Assembly: GCA_008973525.1 (NCBI GenBank)
Contig: WACJ01000316.1
Span: forward strand, 248,001-312,000
Direction of reading: 5' to 3'
Origin: Stenopsyche tienmushanensis
Lineage: Eukaryota > Arthropoda > Insecta > Trichoptera > Stenopsychidae
DNA: 64,000 bases
Part shown: in pieces, positions 42,053 through 53,775 of the stretch
How positions within the stretch are numbered: the first letter of the stretch is position 1
Layout: every line of letters starts with the position of its first letter
Program-made: the position numbers and the translations under genes
Notes under the pieces: generated by a model
The model's database searches: none
What the model was told of the DNA's origin: nothing
Seen by the model: the letters and a program-made list of their open reading frames with translations, nothing else

Positions 42053-43343
42053 CTTATAGATAAAACAGTGAAAAAATTCATGATTCAGTCATTTTTTTTA
42101 GATATGAGGGAAGATTTTTAGTAGACCTGACACCATAGGATCGGAATAAGAGTCAGCCGAATCTCTCGGCTGAATGAACACACATCTTCTTTTTATCATT
42201 CCTGAGCTAGTTTTAGTCATTCTTGAAAAAGGAACTCATCGAAAAGCGTTGCAACTAAGATCTTTAAAGTTTGAAATAAACAACCGATCAGCTTTATTTT
42301 GCTCATCCAACCATCTTCTTCCACCGTACGGATACCAATGGTTGAAAAGATTTGGGAGTCTCTACTCGATGCCACAATTGAACCTTAATTTTAAATGATT
42401 ATTTTACAACTTATCAGTCTAAAATGATACAAGCTTTATAGCATAAACGGTCAATGTCACGCGTTCTTGAAGTACATGTATATTTAAATGAGTCGTTTAA
42501 TACATATTCATCCAGGCAAATGTGGTAATGAATTAATTTTAATGTATTCAACTACTTGCACCATTAATTGCAATCGTTTGTTCTCCAGCCAGCTGAATAA
42601 AGATAAGATTTGCGGGCTCATCAGAAAGCAAGATATCCAACAATTAGAGAAAACGAAGATGTATCGTGCGGTAGGAGAATTAACATAGCTTTCCGCTGAC
42701 TTCCACAATCGCTCCAGAGACGATAGCCGCAAGACAAAAGTGCTTTGCGCGCAGGTCTCGGGAATATAGGGCGGGTTTTATGGCGGAGAGGTTTTCTGCA
42801 GTCGAATTTGCATAATATTGCTTCCTTAATATGCCGAGGATGAAAAAATGTAGCGAGAAGCTCGAGTCGAAAGGCGAGTCTTTGTGGCCGTTGTTTGTAT
42901 AGTCGGGGGAGACGTGCATCCCTATAACGAGACAGGCGTGTCTCCTCATCTCTGCCAGCCTAATGGACCCGTGATCTCTTTTTACCACCCCTTAAATATC
43001 TAATAAAATATTTTATCACACTTCTGGCCTAATTTATGTATTCAAATTGGACCGGCATGGATCAGCGACTCTACGACGGATAAGAAATTAAGTGTAATGT
43101 TCGAGAGCGAAATAATTTTTATATGGCGATTGATATCAAAAAAAATAATTTAAATAATTAATAAACCCAAAATTACAATATAATAATTATATTTAAAATA
43201 AAACGATATTAATCCATCCTTTTTAATCAATGAGAAAGTGGATTTCAAGGGGTTTGATGCAATAGCAAGGCTTAGTGGGTAAAAATCCCACACATTTGAA
43301 TATAAGGACATGTTAACAAAATGTATTTGAATTTATCGAAATT
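42053..43343. other. Unannotated tract, GC-richer at 42680-43090
   Basis: Short frames at 42174-42398 and 42488-42688 are discussed under findings or are motif-free. 42690-42990 is GC-rich with a 102-codon minus frame lacking motifs. It is a probable non-coding block. 43090-43340 is AT-rich. Confidence 0.45.
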
Positions 43344-43658
43344 TTAGGATTATAACCCGGCATACGTTGGAATGCCATATCTCGTAACAAAATGCGTGCA
43401 GAGACAATATTTTTACTATGCTTATGTTATTTTCGTAAGTACATACAATACGTTGACAAAGTTTTATTGCAATCGGATGAACGGTATGGAAGCGCATTAA
43501 ATACGGACAAACAAACATTGCTTTTTATATGTTGTACTATGCGTATGTTACTCGCGCAATCCTTAGCAATAAGTGGACGAAGTTTTATTGCAGCTTAATT
43601 AACGGTATGGCAGCACATTACATACGAACCAAAACGAGATTCGTTTTTATAAATCAGA
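43344..43658 (-). mobile_element. Family H copy with units A and B and tail type 2, minus strand
   Basis: The minus strand begins TC after an A at 43658 ('TCTGATTTATAAAAACG'). It has unit A, then unit B, then tail type 2 ('ACGAGATATGGCATTCC', 'ACGTATGCCGGGTTATAATC'), finishing CTAA at 43347-43344. This fits the CTRR rule. It is one of two copies that carry A, B and a complete type 2 end. Confidence 0.75.
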
Positions 43659-45481
43659 TTTAATGCGAATAATAAATAACAGATATGATAATTTGAAAAA
43701 AAATTAAAAATTACAAAAGGATGAAAGCTCTCTTTTACAACTATGAATGCGTAGCGCGAATTATATCCGAATCGAAAATTGTCAAATATCAAACCGAGCA
43801 TAGATTTGTGTCACGTCCAAATGACGATCACTAACAAAAGCAATAAAACATAAAAAAAACAGTGCACTGACAAAATGCATCCTGCCAAAAAAAAACCTAT
43901 TTGCAAGAGATTTATTTACTCGGAAAGGATTTGGCATCAAATGCATCGGGATGCAATCGACGCGATTTTTCCATTTTGCAGCGTCAAAAACTATTTTTGC
44001 CACTCAGCGTATTTGTAAAGTTTGATATATTACAGCGTCACTTTTCAAATGCAATAATTGATAAATTACAATATAAATACACAACGATGGCCATTCAATT
44101 AACGAGGAAAACGCCATTTGTTTCCATTCACAATATGCATCGGGAATGAAAAGAGTTTCGCGTGCGAAAAACGTCACAATCGATTCGGGGGTTGAAATTC
44201 GATGAATTTTAGTTTATGCGAACGAAGACAAATATGCGGCGATGAAAAATAAATTAAGCTACGGTAAATAAAAATCTGCATTTTTCTTCCATGCCGCTAT
44301 ACTGAGCTTTTAAATTTCTGGAGTGGCCTTTGCTCAAAATGTCAAATAGTAAGTAGGTTAATCGCTGTTCTGTTGCTCTGTCATATAAAGTTCTTGTATT
44401 CAGATTAGAGCCGAATGCATGCACGTCTATGATATTAAAATATTCGCCTGCGAACATAAGTGCATTTCCGCATGCATTTAAATAAAATGCGGCCTCGAAT
44501 GTGTTTCAATTCAAAGCCGGGAAAAATTGAGATTGTCTCCGGGATCCGGCCAGATTTACATTTACGCCATGTGAATTTTATCCACATACTTACGAACGGA
44601 GGGGTGGCAAAAAGAAGTTCAAAAATAAAACATGCAAGCATTCAAACATTCTGTTTAAGCTTTTAAGCACAGATGGCCGAAGAGCCTCGTCCACCATCCG
44701 ATGAGTGGGTATATAAAGCATACGTTCGAAAGGGATGGACGCCATCTTGCCGTGCGAGGGTGAACGGGGTGGCAAACGTGGAGCTCGTGTGAATCCGAAC
44801 ATCTTGAGATGTTAAGTCATCTACTCTATATTGTAACCGATGTTTTGGTAGCACGAGTCTTCTGCTCAAAGGCGGGTGGACAATTGTCCACCCTCGACCA
44901 CTTCAGCCGGTTAAATCTAAGCTGTAAAGTGGTCAGATAAAAACTGTCACGGCCCGGATATGTCTCACCACATTACGGATAGCATCAATCGATCTGGCGA
45001 GAATAGTTCACGTTTAGGTCTAAATGTACTATTTTCTACATTTTTCGGCAGTATATTCAATGAATTTATCAACAAAGCATTTTTTATAAAATTCGGAAAC
45101 CAAATTTGAGACAATGAACTTACGTAACCATATGGTAACGTTAAATATCATTAGTAAACAAGTTTTCGCATATCGAATTTCCAAGAAAATTTTGACATGA
45201 TTTTGACACCTTACCGTGGCCAAGAAGACCGGTCGGATCCCAAAACGTTTTTCAAACAAAACCGGTTTTCTGTTTTAAGAAATATAAAATTAAAATAACG
45301 GATGTATTAAAATTATTCGAATATTATTCAATATTAAAAGCATTAACACACATTTTTCTGCAAATATTTCTACACATTCCTCTTCAACATTTATTTTTGT
45401 CACATAGGGTACATCTTTGTTAGCCCTTTGAGTAATGAGCTTATTTTAAATCAGCATAAACTTAAATGCCATATTTATATG
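43659..45481. other. Unannotated tract
   Basis: Many short opposed frames (43782-45259) overlap and none has a motif. 44440-44990 is GC-richer ('GAGCCTCGTCCACCATCCG', 'GGTGGACAATTGTCCACC', a perfect palindrome-like word near 44876-44893). Its class is unresolved, possibly unrecognised repeat. The rest is AT-rich. Confidence 0.4.
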
Positions 45482-45575
45482 TCCATCACTTAGCATCCGT
45501 ACAAATCCATTTATCTTTCGGGACCGTCGCAGCGTTTATGAAGCTTGTACATAAATAAATAAACACTGTCAATAA
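45482..45575 (+). repeat. Repeat L copy, 5' part only
   Basis: 'TGTCCATCACTTAGCATCCG', 'CAAATCCATTTATC', 'GACCGTCGCAGCG' and 'TATGAAGCTTGTACATAAAT' match the beginnings of the 38.66 kb and 55.02 kb copies. 'AAACACTGTCAATA' near the end is the last shared piece. Confidence 0.5.
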
Positions 45576-45790
45576 CACAAAATAATCGATAGATATAAAA
45601 AAATATATTTATCTATACTTGAACAAGATATTTTCTTGAAATTATTTACAAATAATTTTATAAGAAGATCCGCAAAAGTATTGCGCATCTCTTGTATGAA
45701 TCTTTTGATTATTCTGGAACTATCATCTTGCGGTCGGTACTCAAATTTACCCTTGGCTGTTGGCATTTCCTTCTATTGATGATTTATCAA

Positions 45791-46167
45791 TCTAATATTC
45801 TTCTTAAAATATAAAAAAAAATATCTTTGTTTGTTCGTATGTAATGCGCTGACATACCGTTCATCAAATTACAATAAAACTTCGTCCACTTATTGGTTAG
45901 GATTGCGCAAGTAACATAGACATAGTTTAATATACAAAAATTAAAATTTGTTTGTTCGTATTTTATGCGCTGCCATATCGGTCATTCGATTGCAATAAAA
46001 CTTTGCAAACTTATTTTTTACACTTTTTTAAATAATATAGATATAGTACAATTAACTTACAGTAGATCTTATATATAATATGTAATAAATAAGATTACTC
46101 TTTCAAATTTCAAACGATATTTTTAGATTTATCACTTCTGTGGCAGCAACGCGCCGGGCACCAGTTT
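45791..46167 (+). mobile_element. Family H copy, units A and B, decayed tail type 1
   Basis: It starts A|TC at 45791. Unit A ('CGCTGACATACCGTTCATC', 'GTCCACTTATTGG') and unit B are followed by 'ACAGTAGATCTTATATATAA'. The type 1 tail follows: 'CTCTTTCAAATTTCAAACG' to 'CAACGCGCCGGGCACCAG'. The final CTAG is altered to 'TTTATT'. Confidence 0.75.
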
Positions 46168-47395
46168 ATTATATGTTGATTTAAAAAGTTTGTTAGATAT
46201 AAGATTGAAGATATATAAATTAAAGTGATATCCGAGAAAGATCCACAGCGTAAGAGAGCACAAGTCTTGGATAATTTTAGCACGGCGACGTATGCTTGAT
46301 ATATTTTAAAATGCGCCTGAGAACTCTGACGAAAAATTTAAATTTCCTAAGAATCACGTGCATTTGAAAGCATAAAGCCCTTGAAGCAATTGACGCTGAT
46401 GGTGGTTGAAAAAGTCTTTGGGGATAGAGTCTGAACTCTTCAAAACAGCTCTGCTGACTCATAAATTGCAACAGCGCAGTCAAACCACTATGCAGAACGA
46501 ATGCTCGCAATGTACGAACAAATTATATTAAAAAAGAGTAGGAATTGACTCGAATTGTATGAAAGTTATTTATTTTCCAGTCTTTCTCCTCCGGGCAATA
46601 ATCGTATATATGACATTGCGGCAATGCACCATTTTATCAACAAATTTTGGTAAAAATCTTGCATTTCATAAGGTTTATGTCAAATGTATTTATGTAATGT
46701 CCAATAATGCCAAAAATTAAATACGCAATATTCAGTATAATGAATTAACAACATACTTATAGCCAAACTATGGGCATTTAATTTAAGCGACGAATTTCGT
46801 GTTATTTTTGGCATCGTGTAGCAGCATATAATAAAAAAGCCGTAAAGGGATGCACGAATAAGGGACCACACTCGACAAAAGATTAATAGTTTTAATACAC
46901 AGCAGAGAATTTAAGGGTTGGAGACAAACTTGACTATAAAAATATTATTATAGTATTTCATCCCTCCCCGTGGGCGTAAATTGATTTTTCGACGCTTAAT
47001 TTATGAGATTTATTGATCGCATGCATTTATGACGATAAAAATGATTTAATTAAAGCACCCCTAGTTGGGATAAAATACAAAAGCTAAAATTTTAATCTTC
47101 GCAAATATCAGTATGGACAATCGATTGCTATAATATCATATTGATGACGTGCAATTATATTTTGATCTTTTCAAGTTTTAATTTTAAAGCTAATTTATTG
47201 ATTATTTCAAATATTTTGCTCGGAATATTAGCAGTTGGTAATGTTGACAACACAACTCACCAACATCTTTATCATTTAAATCTTAGAAACGATCTCATTC
47301 TAATGAGTTTCTTAAAGTTATAATGCGGGAAAATTCTTCATCTCTCAGAAACACATTGAAAAATCAACACCAAATTTGCATCAGTCAAAGTTACA
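46168..47395. other. AT-rich stretch
   Basis: No gene or repeat is recognised. Short minus frames at 46277-46510 and 46680-46871 lack motifs. Confidence 0.55.
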
Positions 47396-47399
47396 ATCT

Positions 47400-48133
47400 T
47401 ATAATATTAGAAGCTGTAGTGAATCAATCATTCGATCCGTCCAGTGCTTCTGATATCCAATTGTTTAAAAGATTTAAGAAGAACGGGAACTAAATTGATC
47501 AAAGTGATTATAAAACAGTAATTTATAATACCACGTCTTCAAAAGTCATAGAAAATATTACTGCAGACAGGATTTCTTTAGCTCAAAAACAACCTCAAAA
47601 TGACTATAAATAATTACTGAATCTTGAACATAATTTACTTGGGAGGAATTCCTGTAAATGAAGTTTCATTTAGTAATAAAATAATACTGGGCCATTTATG
47701 ATACTTATCGGAAGAGTTGGTGTCATTTTCATTTTTTTGACGACGAACTTTCAGTTAAAGATAAGCAAAATTAGTAGTAGAAGATTGTCTAAAAAGAAAA
47801 AGCATTTATATCGAACGCATTACCGAAAAAAGCATAGAAGACTGTGACTAGCAACTCTTAACGATTTTTCCAGATACTTGATATCTCATCACAGTTTTTG
47901 AATAAAGATGTTTAAATTTTTGGTAGGATGATTCTGATTTTAAGGCTGCAAAGAAAATGGTCCATTCTATGTGGGTAGTAAATAGATATTTCTGAAAGTG
48001 TTGTTGCCTTAATGAAGGAATATAATAAACTGATGACAATCGACGAAGAGCAAGAGCAATATTTGATTTTGTTAGTAAAAGCTTACAGAATGAAATATCC
48101 TGATTCAAAAAAATCATCGTTTGTATTCTGAAT
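47400..48133 (+). pseudogene. Family X (uncharacterised repetitive protein), copy A
   Basis: Pieces in order: LEAVVNQSFDPSSASDIQLF, KRFKKNGN, stop, IDQSDYKTVIY; a broken 'LGRNSCK' segment; DDELSVKDKQ-like sequence; 'DSDFKAAKKMVHSMWVVN'; ALMKEYNKLMTIDEEQEQYL and VKAYRMKYPDSKKSSFVF, stop at 48133. The C-terminal 'EYN.L...EEQ.Q.LL..V...R..YPD..K' is a hallmark I recall from an uncharacterised family repeated in aphid and other arthropod genomes. The part equivalent to copy B's 'GLQHAKWMAK' is deleted. Frameshifts are frequent. Function unknown; transposon origin inferred from copy number. Confidence 0.7.
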
Positions 48134-49474
48134 ATGTATGATTTTAGTATTAAAATTGTATCCTTATTTGTAATGTAAACATTAATTTTACATGTAAATG
48201 ATTTATCTTATTTTGAAAGAAAATAATTATTGTAAACATAAGCCCGCAAAAGATCCTTTTTAATTCTTTAGGCGAGTTTTAAATGGCACAACAAGGACAA
48301 GATGTGTTTTTAGTCCACGGCTAATGTTGAAAATCAGGCTCATACCGACGCTATGATTTTTAAGGGCTGTAAGGACCGGATTAGGAATTGTACAGGATTT
48401 AGAATTTCGCCTATTGCTATCGGCCTAATCCGCGAATAAATATTAACATCTAACGAAATTCTCATTAAGTCTACCCAAATTCTTGATACACCTCAGACTT
48501 AAGTATTCACTTTAATTATTCAAAACCTATTTACGCATCCACAACTTTGACCTTAAATAGATTAAAAGATTTTCGGCATCCTTTGATTACACGGGACAGC
48601 ACAAAAGTGGGGTAATTTCGCACGGGCCAAAGTTACAGCGGGAATAACGGTTTGGTATAATTACCGCCGTTATTTAACATTTCTGTTTATGCCGGGGGTA
48701 CGTACGTTCACAATGTTTTAACGTTAATCTAATGTAAATGAAAACGCCGTTACGTTTTATGCCCGGGCCGCTCTAGACGGACCCGTTCATCCCCCGACCC
48801 TTAGCATACTTTGCGAACGGTTCGGATTCAGATTTGATGGCTGCCGAAAAAATGTTCCCCCCGGAGCCGGCGAAGATTTCGATATACTTCATTCCGATAG
48901 CGTAAATATTTTATTACAACATTCTTGTCAAATTTATAACTTCATAAACTTGGTTATTTAATGAAGATTTCGAATGCGATAATTTTTCCAATTTTCAATG
49001 AAGGAATTTATGCTTGCAGTATCGAAAAATATGAAATATTTCCCTACAGAAGAATTTGTTTTATTATCTGGACCTTATCCTTGAGATGATAAAAAATGGC
49101 AATATTTAGGATTTTTTTAAAGTCAAACAAACTACAATCATATCAAATTCAAATGTGATATACTCTAGAAAACTACCCCTTTTTTATTTTTTAAGTGGCT
49201 TTTTACAGTCAAATTTTTATGGTACCATTGCCAATCATTTATAAATTATTTTTATAATGTAAATATGTTTTCAAAAATATGGTCATCAACCGCATTTCCT
49301 ATAGATTTAAACCCAAAATTATTGAGTTGGTCCAAGCGTTTAATTGCGAGACTATTTGCAGGTAGTGCCTGCCCTTTCATTCCCTCAAATAAAATATTAG
49401 CTTAGGCCTATTGCCTATTGTAATATCATTAGTCTTATAGTATAATAAATTTATTATTTAAATTTAACCCAAAA
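48134..49474. other. Unannotated stretch, GC-richer at 48240-48900
   Basis: 48590-48900 is GC-rich ('GCCCGGGCCGCTCTAGACGG', 'CCCCCCGGAGCCGGCGAAG') and ORF-less. It is a candidate conserved non-coding or regulatory block. 48900-49470 is AT-rich with nothing recognised. Confidence 0.45.
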
Positions 49475-49890
49475 TCTTCTCTAAATATAAAAATGAATTG
49501 GGTTTTGTTCGTTTGAAATGCGCTGCCATACCGTTCATCAGATTGCAATAAAACTTTGTCCACTTATTGCTAAATATTTTGTGAGTAACATAGGCATAGT
49601 CTAATATATAAAAATCAATGTTTGTTTGTTCGTATTTAATGCGCTATCATACTGTTTATTCGATTGTGATAAAACTTTGCCAACTTATTGTTTGCACTCT
49701 CTTAAATAATATAGGTATAGTATAATTAACTTGCAGTGGATCTTATATATAAAAATCAATGTTTGTATGTTCGTTCATATTTATAATAAAATCAACAAAA
49801 CAAAATAAATTTCATTATTTCTATCATTGCTGATTAAACAAGATAACTCTTTCAAATTTCGAACGATATTTTTAGAATCATTACCAACAA
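49475..49890 (+). mobile_element. Family H copy, units A and B, partial tail type 1
   Basis: It starts A|TC at 49475. Units A and B are well preserved. A third start-like piece, 'TATATATAAAAATCAATG', and 'ATAATAAAATCAACAAAAC' lead to 'AACTCTTTCAAATTTCGAAC' plus 'GATATTTTTAGAATCATTAC', the first half of tail type 1. The CGCGCC end is missing. Confidence 0.75.
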
Positions 49891-51200
49891 AAATAAGAGA
49901 TTTGTAATCTAAATATCCAATAATCCAAAAAATTTATAATAGTTATTATCCGTAAATTAATATAATTTTGTTCGTGAGAACTGCCTAAAAATTACTGTTG
50001 AGCTCGAATTTGTTCCATAATTTGTAATAACAATAAATTCATCATAATAAGTTTGTGGTTCGGTAGATCAGCAACTTTTGGCACAAGGATTCTAAAACTA
50101 AATTTCTACACTGTAAATAGCTTAACAAACAATTCAGAAGTTGGCTGTGGCGAAATAAATTAATCTAAAGGACATCGCTCTTAAATTATGTGTCATTCTA
50201 TATAACAAGGTGATTTTTATGATTATAAATCCAATCCATAGTGTTTTCTTAATTATTTTCAAACATTATAAGGATCCGATTGATTTCCATGTATTAATAA
50301 ATTAGAATAAGATCATATAGGGTCCTCCAGAATGCTGCTCAAATGTCTAATTGAATCATGCAATAATGGAGAAATTATCATTAATAAACACACTCTGCCA
50401 GTTTTTTCAATTTCAAGCGAAAATATTATTTTTCCAGAGGAAATGTTTAATGAATTATTCCCAAGAATGCTGCGTTCACACCGCTTTTATTCAAAAAGAC
50501 TCGCAAGAAACCTCTTTGCTCAAGGTAAATGTAGACATTTCAAATTAAAATTGTAATTGTATACAAAATTATACTACCCTTTTTCTTCTCAAGATAGATG
50601 TCTACTGCTTTGTAGAATAAAATAAGACTCAAAAATAGTAACAAAGAAAGAATTAAAGCAAAGTCAGAGGATGCGCTCGGTTTTGCATATCCGAGAGAGC
50701 TTCATCCCTAAACACTCACAAAATAAAATTTAATAACAATTTAAGTATGACTTTTATGATATTCGCAGCGGTGATATTTTATCAATGTATCATGCATAGA
50801 TTGGCATTAAATTTGTTAATATAATGGGCGAATATTTTGCATTGTGCCTGCGGTCGAATTTAGGACCTTTTTGCGAGATATTTTCATAGAATTTTCTTCG
50901 CTCTTATCTCCCGATCCCATTGAACTATGATGCCACCAAAAAGGTCGCAAAGCAATTCATTTTCATGATAAAAATAAGTATGAAGTAATTTTTCAGCATT
51001 TCGACTTTTTGTATCGGAAATCGTGTGTGTTTTTCAGCGCGAAATTGTTGATGTTTATGTTCAAATCTTTGGATGTTTCGATCGAATTCGTTCGATTTGA
51101 ATTTTATCAAAGCAAATGATGAACTTGTTAAATGTATCGTTCGCACAGAAGCATGTGCAGACCCTAACATATTTGTTTACTTAAGTCAATTAAGGGGAAA
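49891..51200. other. AT-rich stretch
   Basis: No gene is supported. The two overlapping frames at 50332-50556 are treated separately. 50640-51180 has a motif-free minus frame (50925-51170). Confidence 0.5.
50332..50556 (+). other. Doubtful exon-like segment
   Basis: Two overlapping plus frames are both open across this segment (74 and 65 codons). One gives EEMFNELFPRMLRSHRFYSK. 'CTCAAGGTAAATG' at 50519-50531 fits a 5' splice site. There is no obvious acceptor, partner exon or known domain. It could equally be chance. Confidence 0.15.
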
Positions 51201-51204
51201 TATT

Positions 51205-51475
51205 CGTACAAAAGTCTGTTTGTCTGTTTGTATATCTTACGCCATGAGATAATAAAGTTCGGCAAGTTCACGGTATTAATATCAAAGAAAACCAAAACCA
51301 ACACATGAACAAAGTTGACCCCAAGTTTAATAATTTACAAAGGGCTTTGATAAATTTCAAGTGAGGGACTCCCTCACAATGGCAAACGTACAAGAAACAC
51401 AAAGTTACTTTTCGAACAACTACCATAATCCGAAAACTAGTCGACCCTTTCTTTATCATCGTACCCTGACAAATG
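51205..51475. repeat. Possible unclassified repeat end
   Basis: 'AAAGTCTGTTTGTCTGTTTG' plus 'TATATCTTACG' at 51211-51241 is the type of low-complexity start common to several insect interspersed repeats. No second copy is found in this window, so it is only a suspicion. Confidence 0.2.
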
Positions 51476-51814
51476 CGTATTCGAAATTAGTTTTGTTATT
51501 GAATCATATTCATATCAAAACACTTATGTAATGGAATGGCCAAGTTCTTAAAACTATCCGAATACCTTTTATACAGCAAATTGTTATTTCCGAGTCTGCA
51601 CTGCGCTGTCTAGCGCCATTGTCAAGCTAAAAGATTGAAATTGAACCGCTGGGAAAATGGTAAGACGTCCTTCCAACCACAGACGACACACTGTATGAAA
51701 AATATTCCACCTTCGATCATTGTGTGTTATGGAAGAGACGGGATTTTACGAAAATGTATATATAAAAGTCGTAGACTTTAGAATTTATATCTTGGAATTG
51801 ATTTACAACAGCGG
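51476..51814. other. Short unannotated stretch
   Basis: Nothing is recognised. Confidence 0.55.
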
Positions 51815-51905
51815 TTCTTAAGCCGAGGGCAATTACCCTCTGAGGAGTAATTCCATCTGTTCCGCGGGTAATGAGTGGGCACTACTGCATTAAAGAAAGC
51901 TTTAT
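51815..51905 (+). mobile_element. Possible hAT element end
   Basis: 'CAGCGGTTCTTAAGCC' at about 51819 matches the typical start of hAT (Charlie-like) elements, CAGCGGTTCTCAA. It is followed by a stem-capable 'GAGGGCAATTACCCTC'. No opposite end 'GAACCGCTG' in the right orientation was found nearby, so only one end is claimed. Confidence 0.4.
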
Positions 51906-52729
51906 AATTAACTTTCGAGCTTCATCAAATCCTAAATTTTCAACCGCGAATTTTAACTTAAATTTATCCGCAATTTAAAAAAAAGCGCCAAACGAATATT
52001 CCATGTGCAATATTAATGGCCGTCATAATGTATCAAATTGTGCAATAAATTAATTAATACGTCCGAACAAAACCCTGATTGCAATCATACTAGGCCTTTC
52101 CTAAGCTCGACCATTAATCAGTGTAATAGTCGTGGATTTATCATCATTAATAGGATCGATATAATTTAAGAAGGACCTATTAATTATGGCACAAATGCAC
52201 AGATTACGCTATGAAATATTAAATGCCATTTAAATGATTATATTCAACGAATTAAAAAAAAACAGACAATACTTTGCATTGCAAAAATGCTTCCAAATGT
52301 ATGTTTGCTCCTTAAAAATCAAGCAATGGATTTGATTATATTTTTTATAGAATATAAATTTCTACAGAAGATGTAACAACTTTCTTTTGGCCTTCCACAA
52401 ATATTTAAGTTATGATATGTACTCGTATATTTGAATTTGAATTTTAGCTTGGAAGGATCCACGAAATCCATGATCTGTGGAACTTTATTGATCATACAGA
52501 AATTTATTTTTAAGAACCAAAAAATCAAACTAGGGCTAAAAAGGGTCATCTGACTTTATAACGTAAAAAAATATCTTTATTACAATTTCATTTTTCCATA
52601 ATTCTATAATATTTTTCCATAATATCTTCCATAATTTTGGTATAGAAATTCAGATTATTTTAACGCTCAATGGACGGATTCACGAGCGTGGTTTCTTGTG
52701 CATGGTTTACTAGTATGCCGATTACTGCC
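51906..52729. other. AT-rich stretch
   Basis: No gene or repeat is recognised. Confidence 0.6.
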
Positions 52730-53103
52730 ATTTGAAATTTGAAAGAGTTATCTTGTTTAATTAAAAATTATAGAAATAATGAAATTAAATTTATTTTGTT
52801 GGTTTTATTATAAACACGAACAAAAAATTTTATATATAAGATCTACTATAAGTTAATTGTACTATACCTATTTTATTTAAAAAAGTGCAAACAATAAGTT
52901 GGCAAAGTTTTATCGCAATTTAATGAACGGTATGGCAGCGCATTAAATACGGACAAACAAACATTGATTTATATATATTCAACTATACCTATGTTAATTG
53001 CAAAATCCTTAGCAATAAATGGACGAAGTTTTATTGCAATCCGATGAACGTTATGGCAACGCATTTCACATGAATAAAATCCAATTCATTTTTATATATT
53101 AGA
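52730..53103 (-). mobile_element. Family H copy, units A and B, partial tail type 1, minus strand
   Basis: The minus strand starts TC at 53103 ('TCTAATATATAAAAATG'), then unit A, unit B, 'AGTAGATCTTATATATAAAA'. It ends with the beginning of tail type 1 ('CAAGATAACTCTTTCAAATT' at about 52760-52735). It breaks off where the 49.5 kb copy does, so the two may be derived from one truncated progenitor. Confidence 0.75.
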
Positions 53104-53394
53104 CAAAGATATTATTTAGTGTTGAAAAGATGTCTCGCAAGTTATCGTGAGGATTTTATCGTAATAAAAACGAGTTATTTGGGTCATATACTACCACAAA
53201 ATTTCAACCAATGAAACCCCTTAGCATTCACACTGTCTGGAAGATACAGATACTTGGTGCGAATGACTTAAATCATAAGACCCATTTATGACGAATTAAC
53301 TTCTGATGATATACTGGAAAGTTATCTTGGTTAGAATTATATAATCTTTGGTACTGTAGCGCAATAGATCTGAGCAGATTTAATTTTCCAGATT
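53104..53394. other. Short AT-rich spacer
   Basis: Nothing is recognised. Confidence 0.6.
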
Positions 53395-53775
53395 AACAGC
53401 GACATCTTCCGTCTCTATTTAGGTACAATATGCTGTTTAAACAGCGCAATCTTCTGTGGCGCAACGGGGATATTGCATCTGCAATTACCGACCGATCGCT
53501 TCTAGCGCGTGTACCATTGCCGGTTGGGTGTGATGCGCAGGAGGCGGGAGTCGAAAGGAGTCGTCGGTTGGCCTTGACTGCGGGAGGACGTCCTTTTCGC
53601 AGCCAAATCCCTCTTTCTCTCGTGCTGAATAAACAGTTACTCCCATCTATCCGTCCGACTGTATATGATCCGATAGAAGAACGGACCCGTTGATTAGCGC
53701 GACCATCCTGACGAGCGCTTGTGAGCGGGGAGTCGTCCGGGGAATCTGCCCCCAAGAGCGCCCCCGCTCCATCTT
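53395..53775 (+). repeat. Repeat W, longer copy, GC-rich
   Basis: 'GCGCGTGTACCATTGCCGG', 'GACTGCGGGAGGACGTCC' and 'CGCAGCC' match 818-945. The 53 kb copy extends further on both sides. Both strands are open here (87 codons forward at 53430-53693, 120 reverse at 53393-53755), as expected of GC-rich DNA. The peptides have no known domain. LINE 5' region, SINE composite or an unrecognised element are all possible. Confidence 0.5.
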
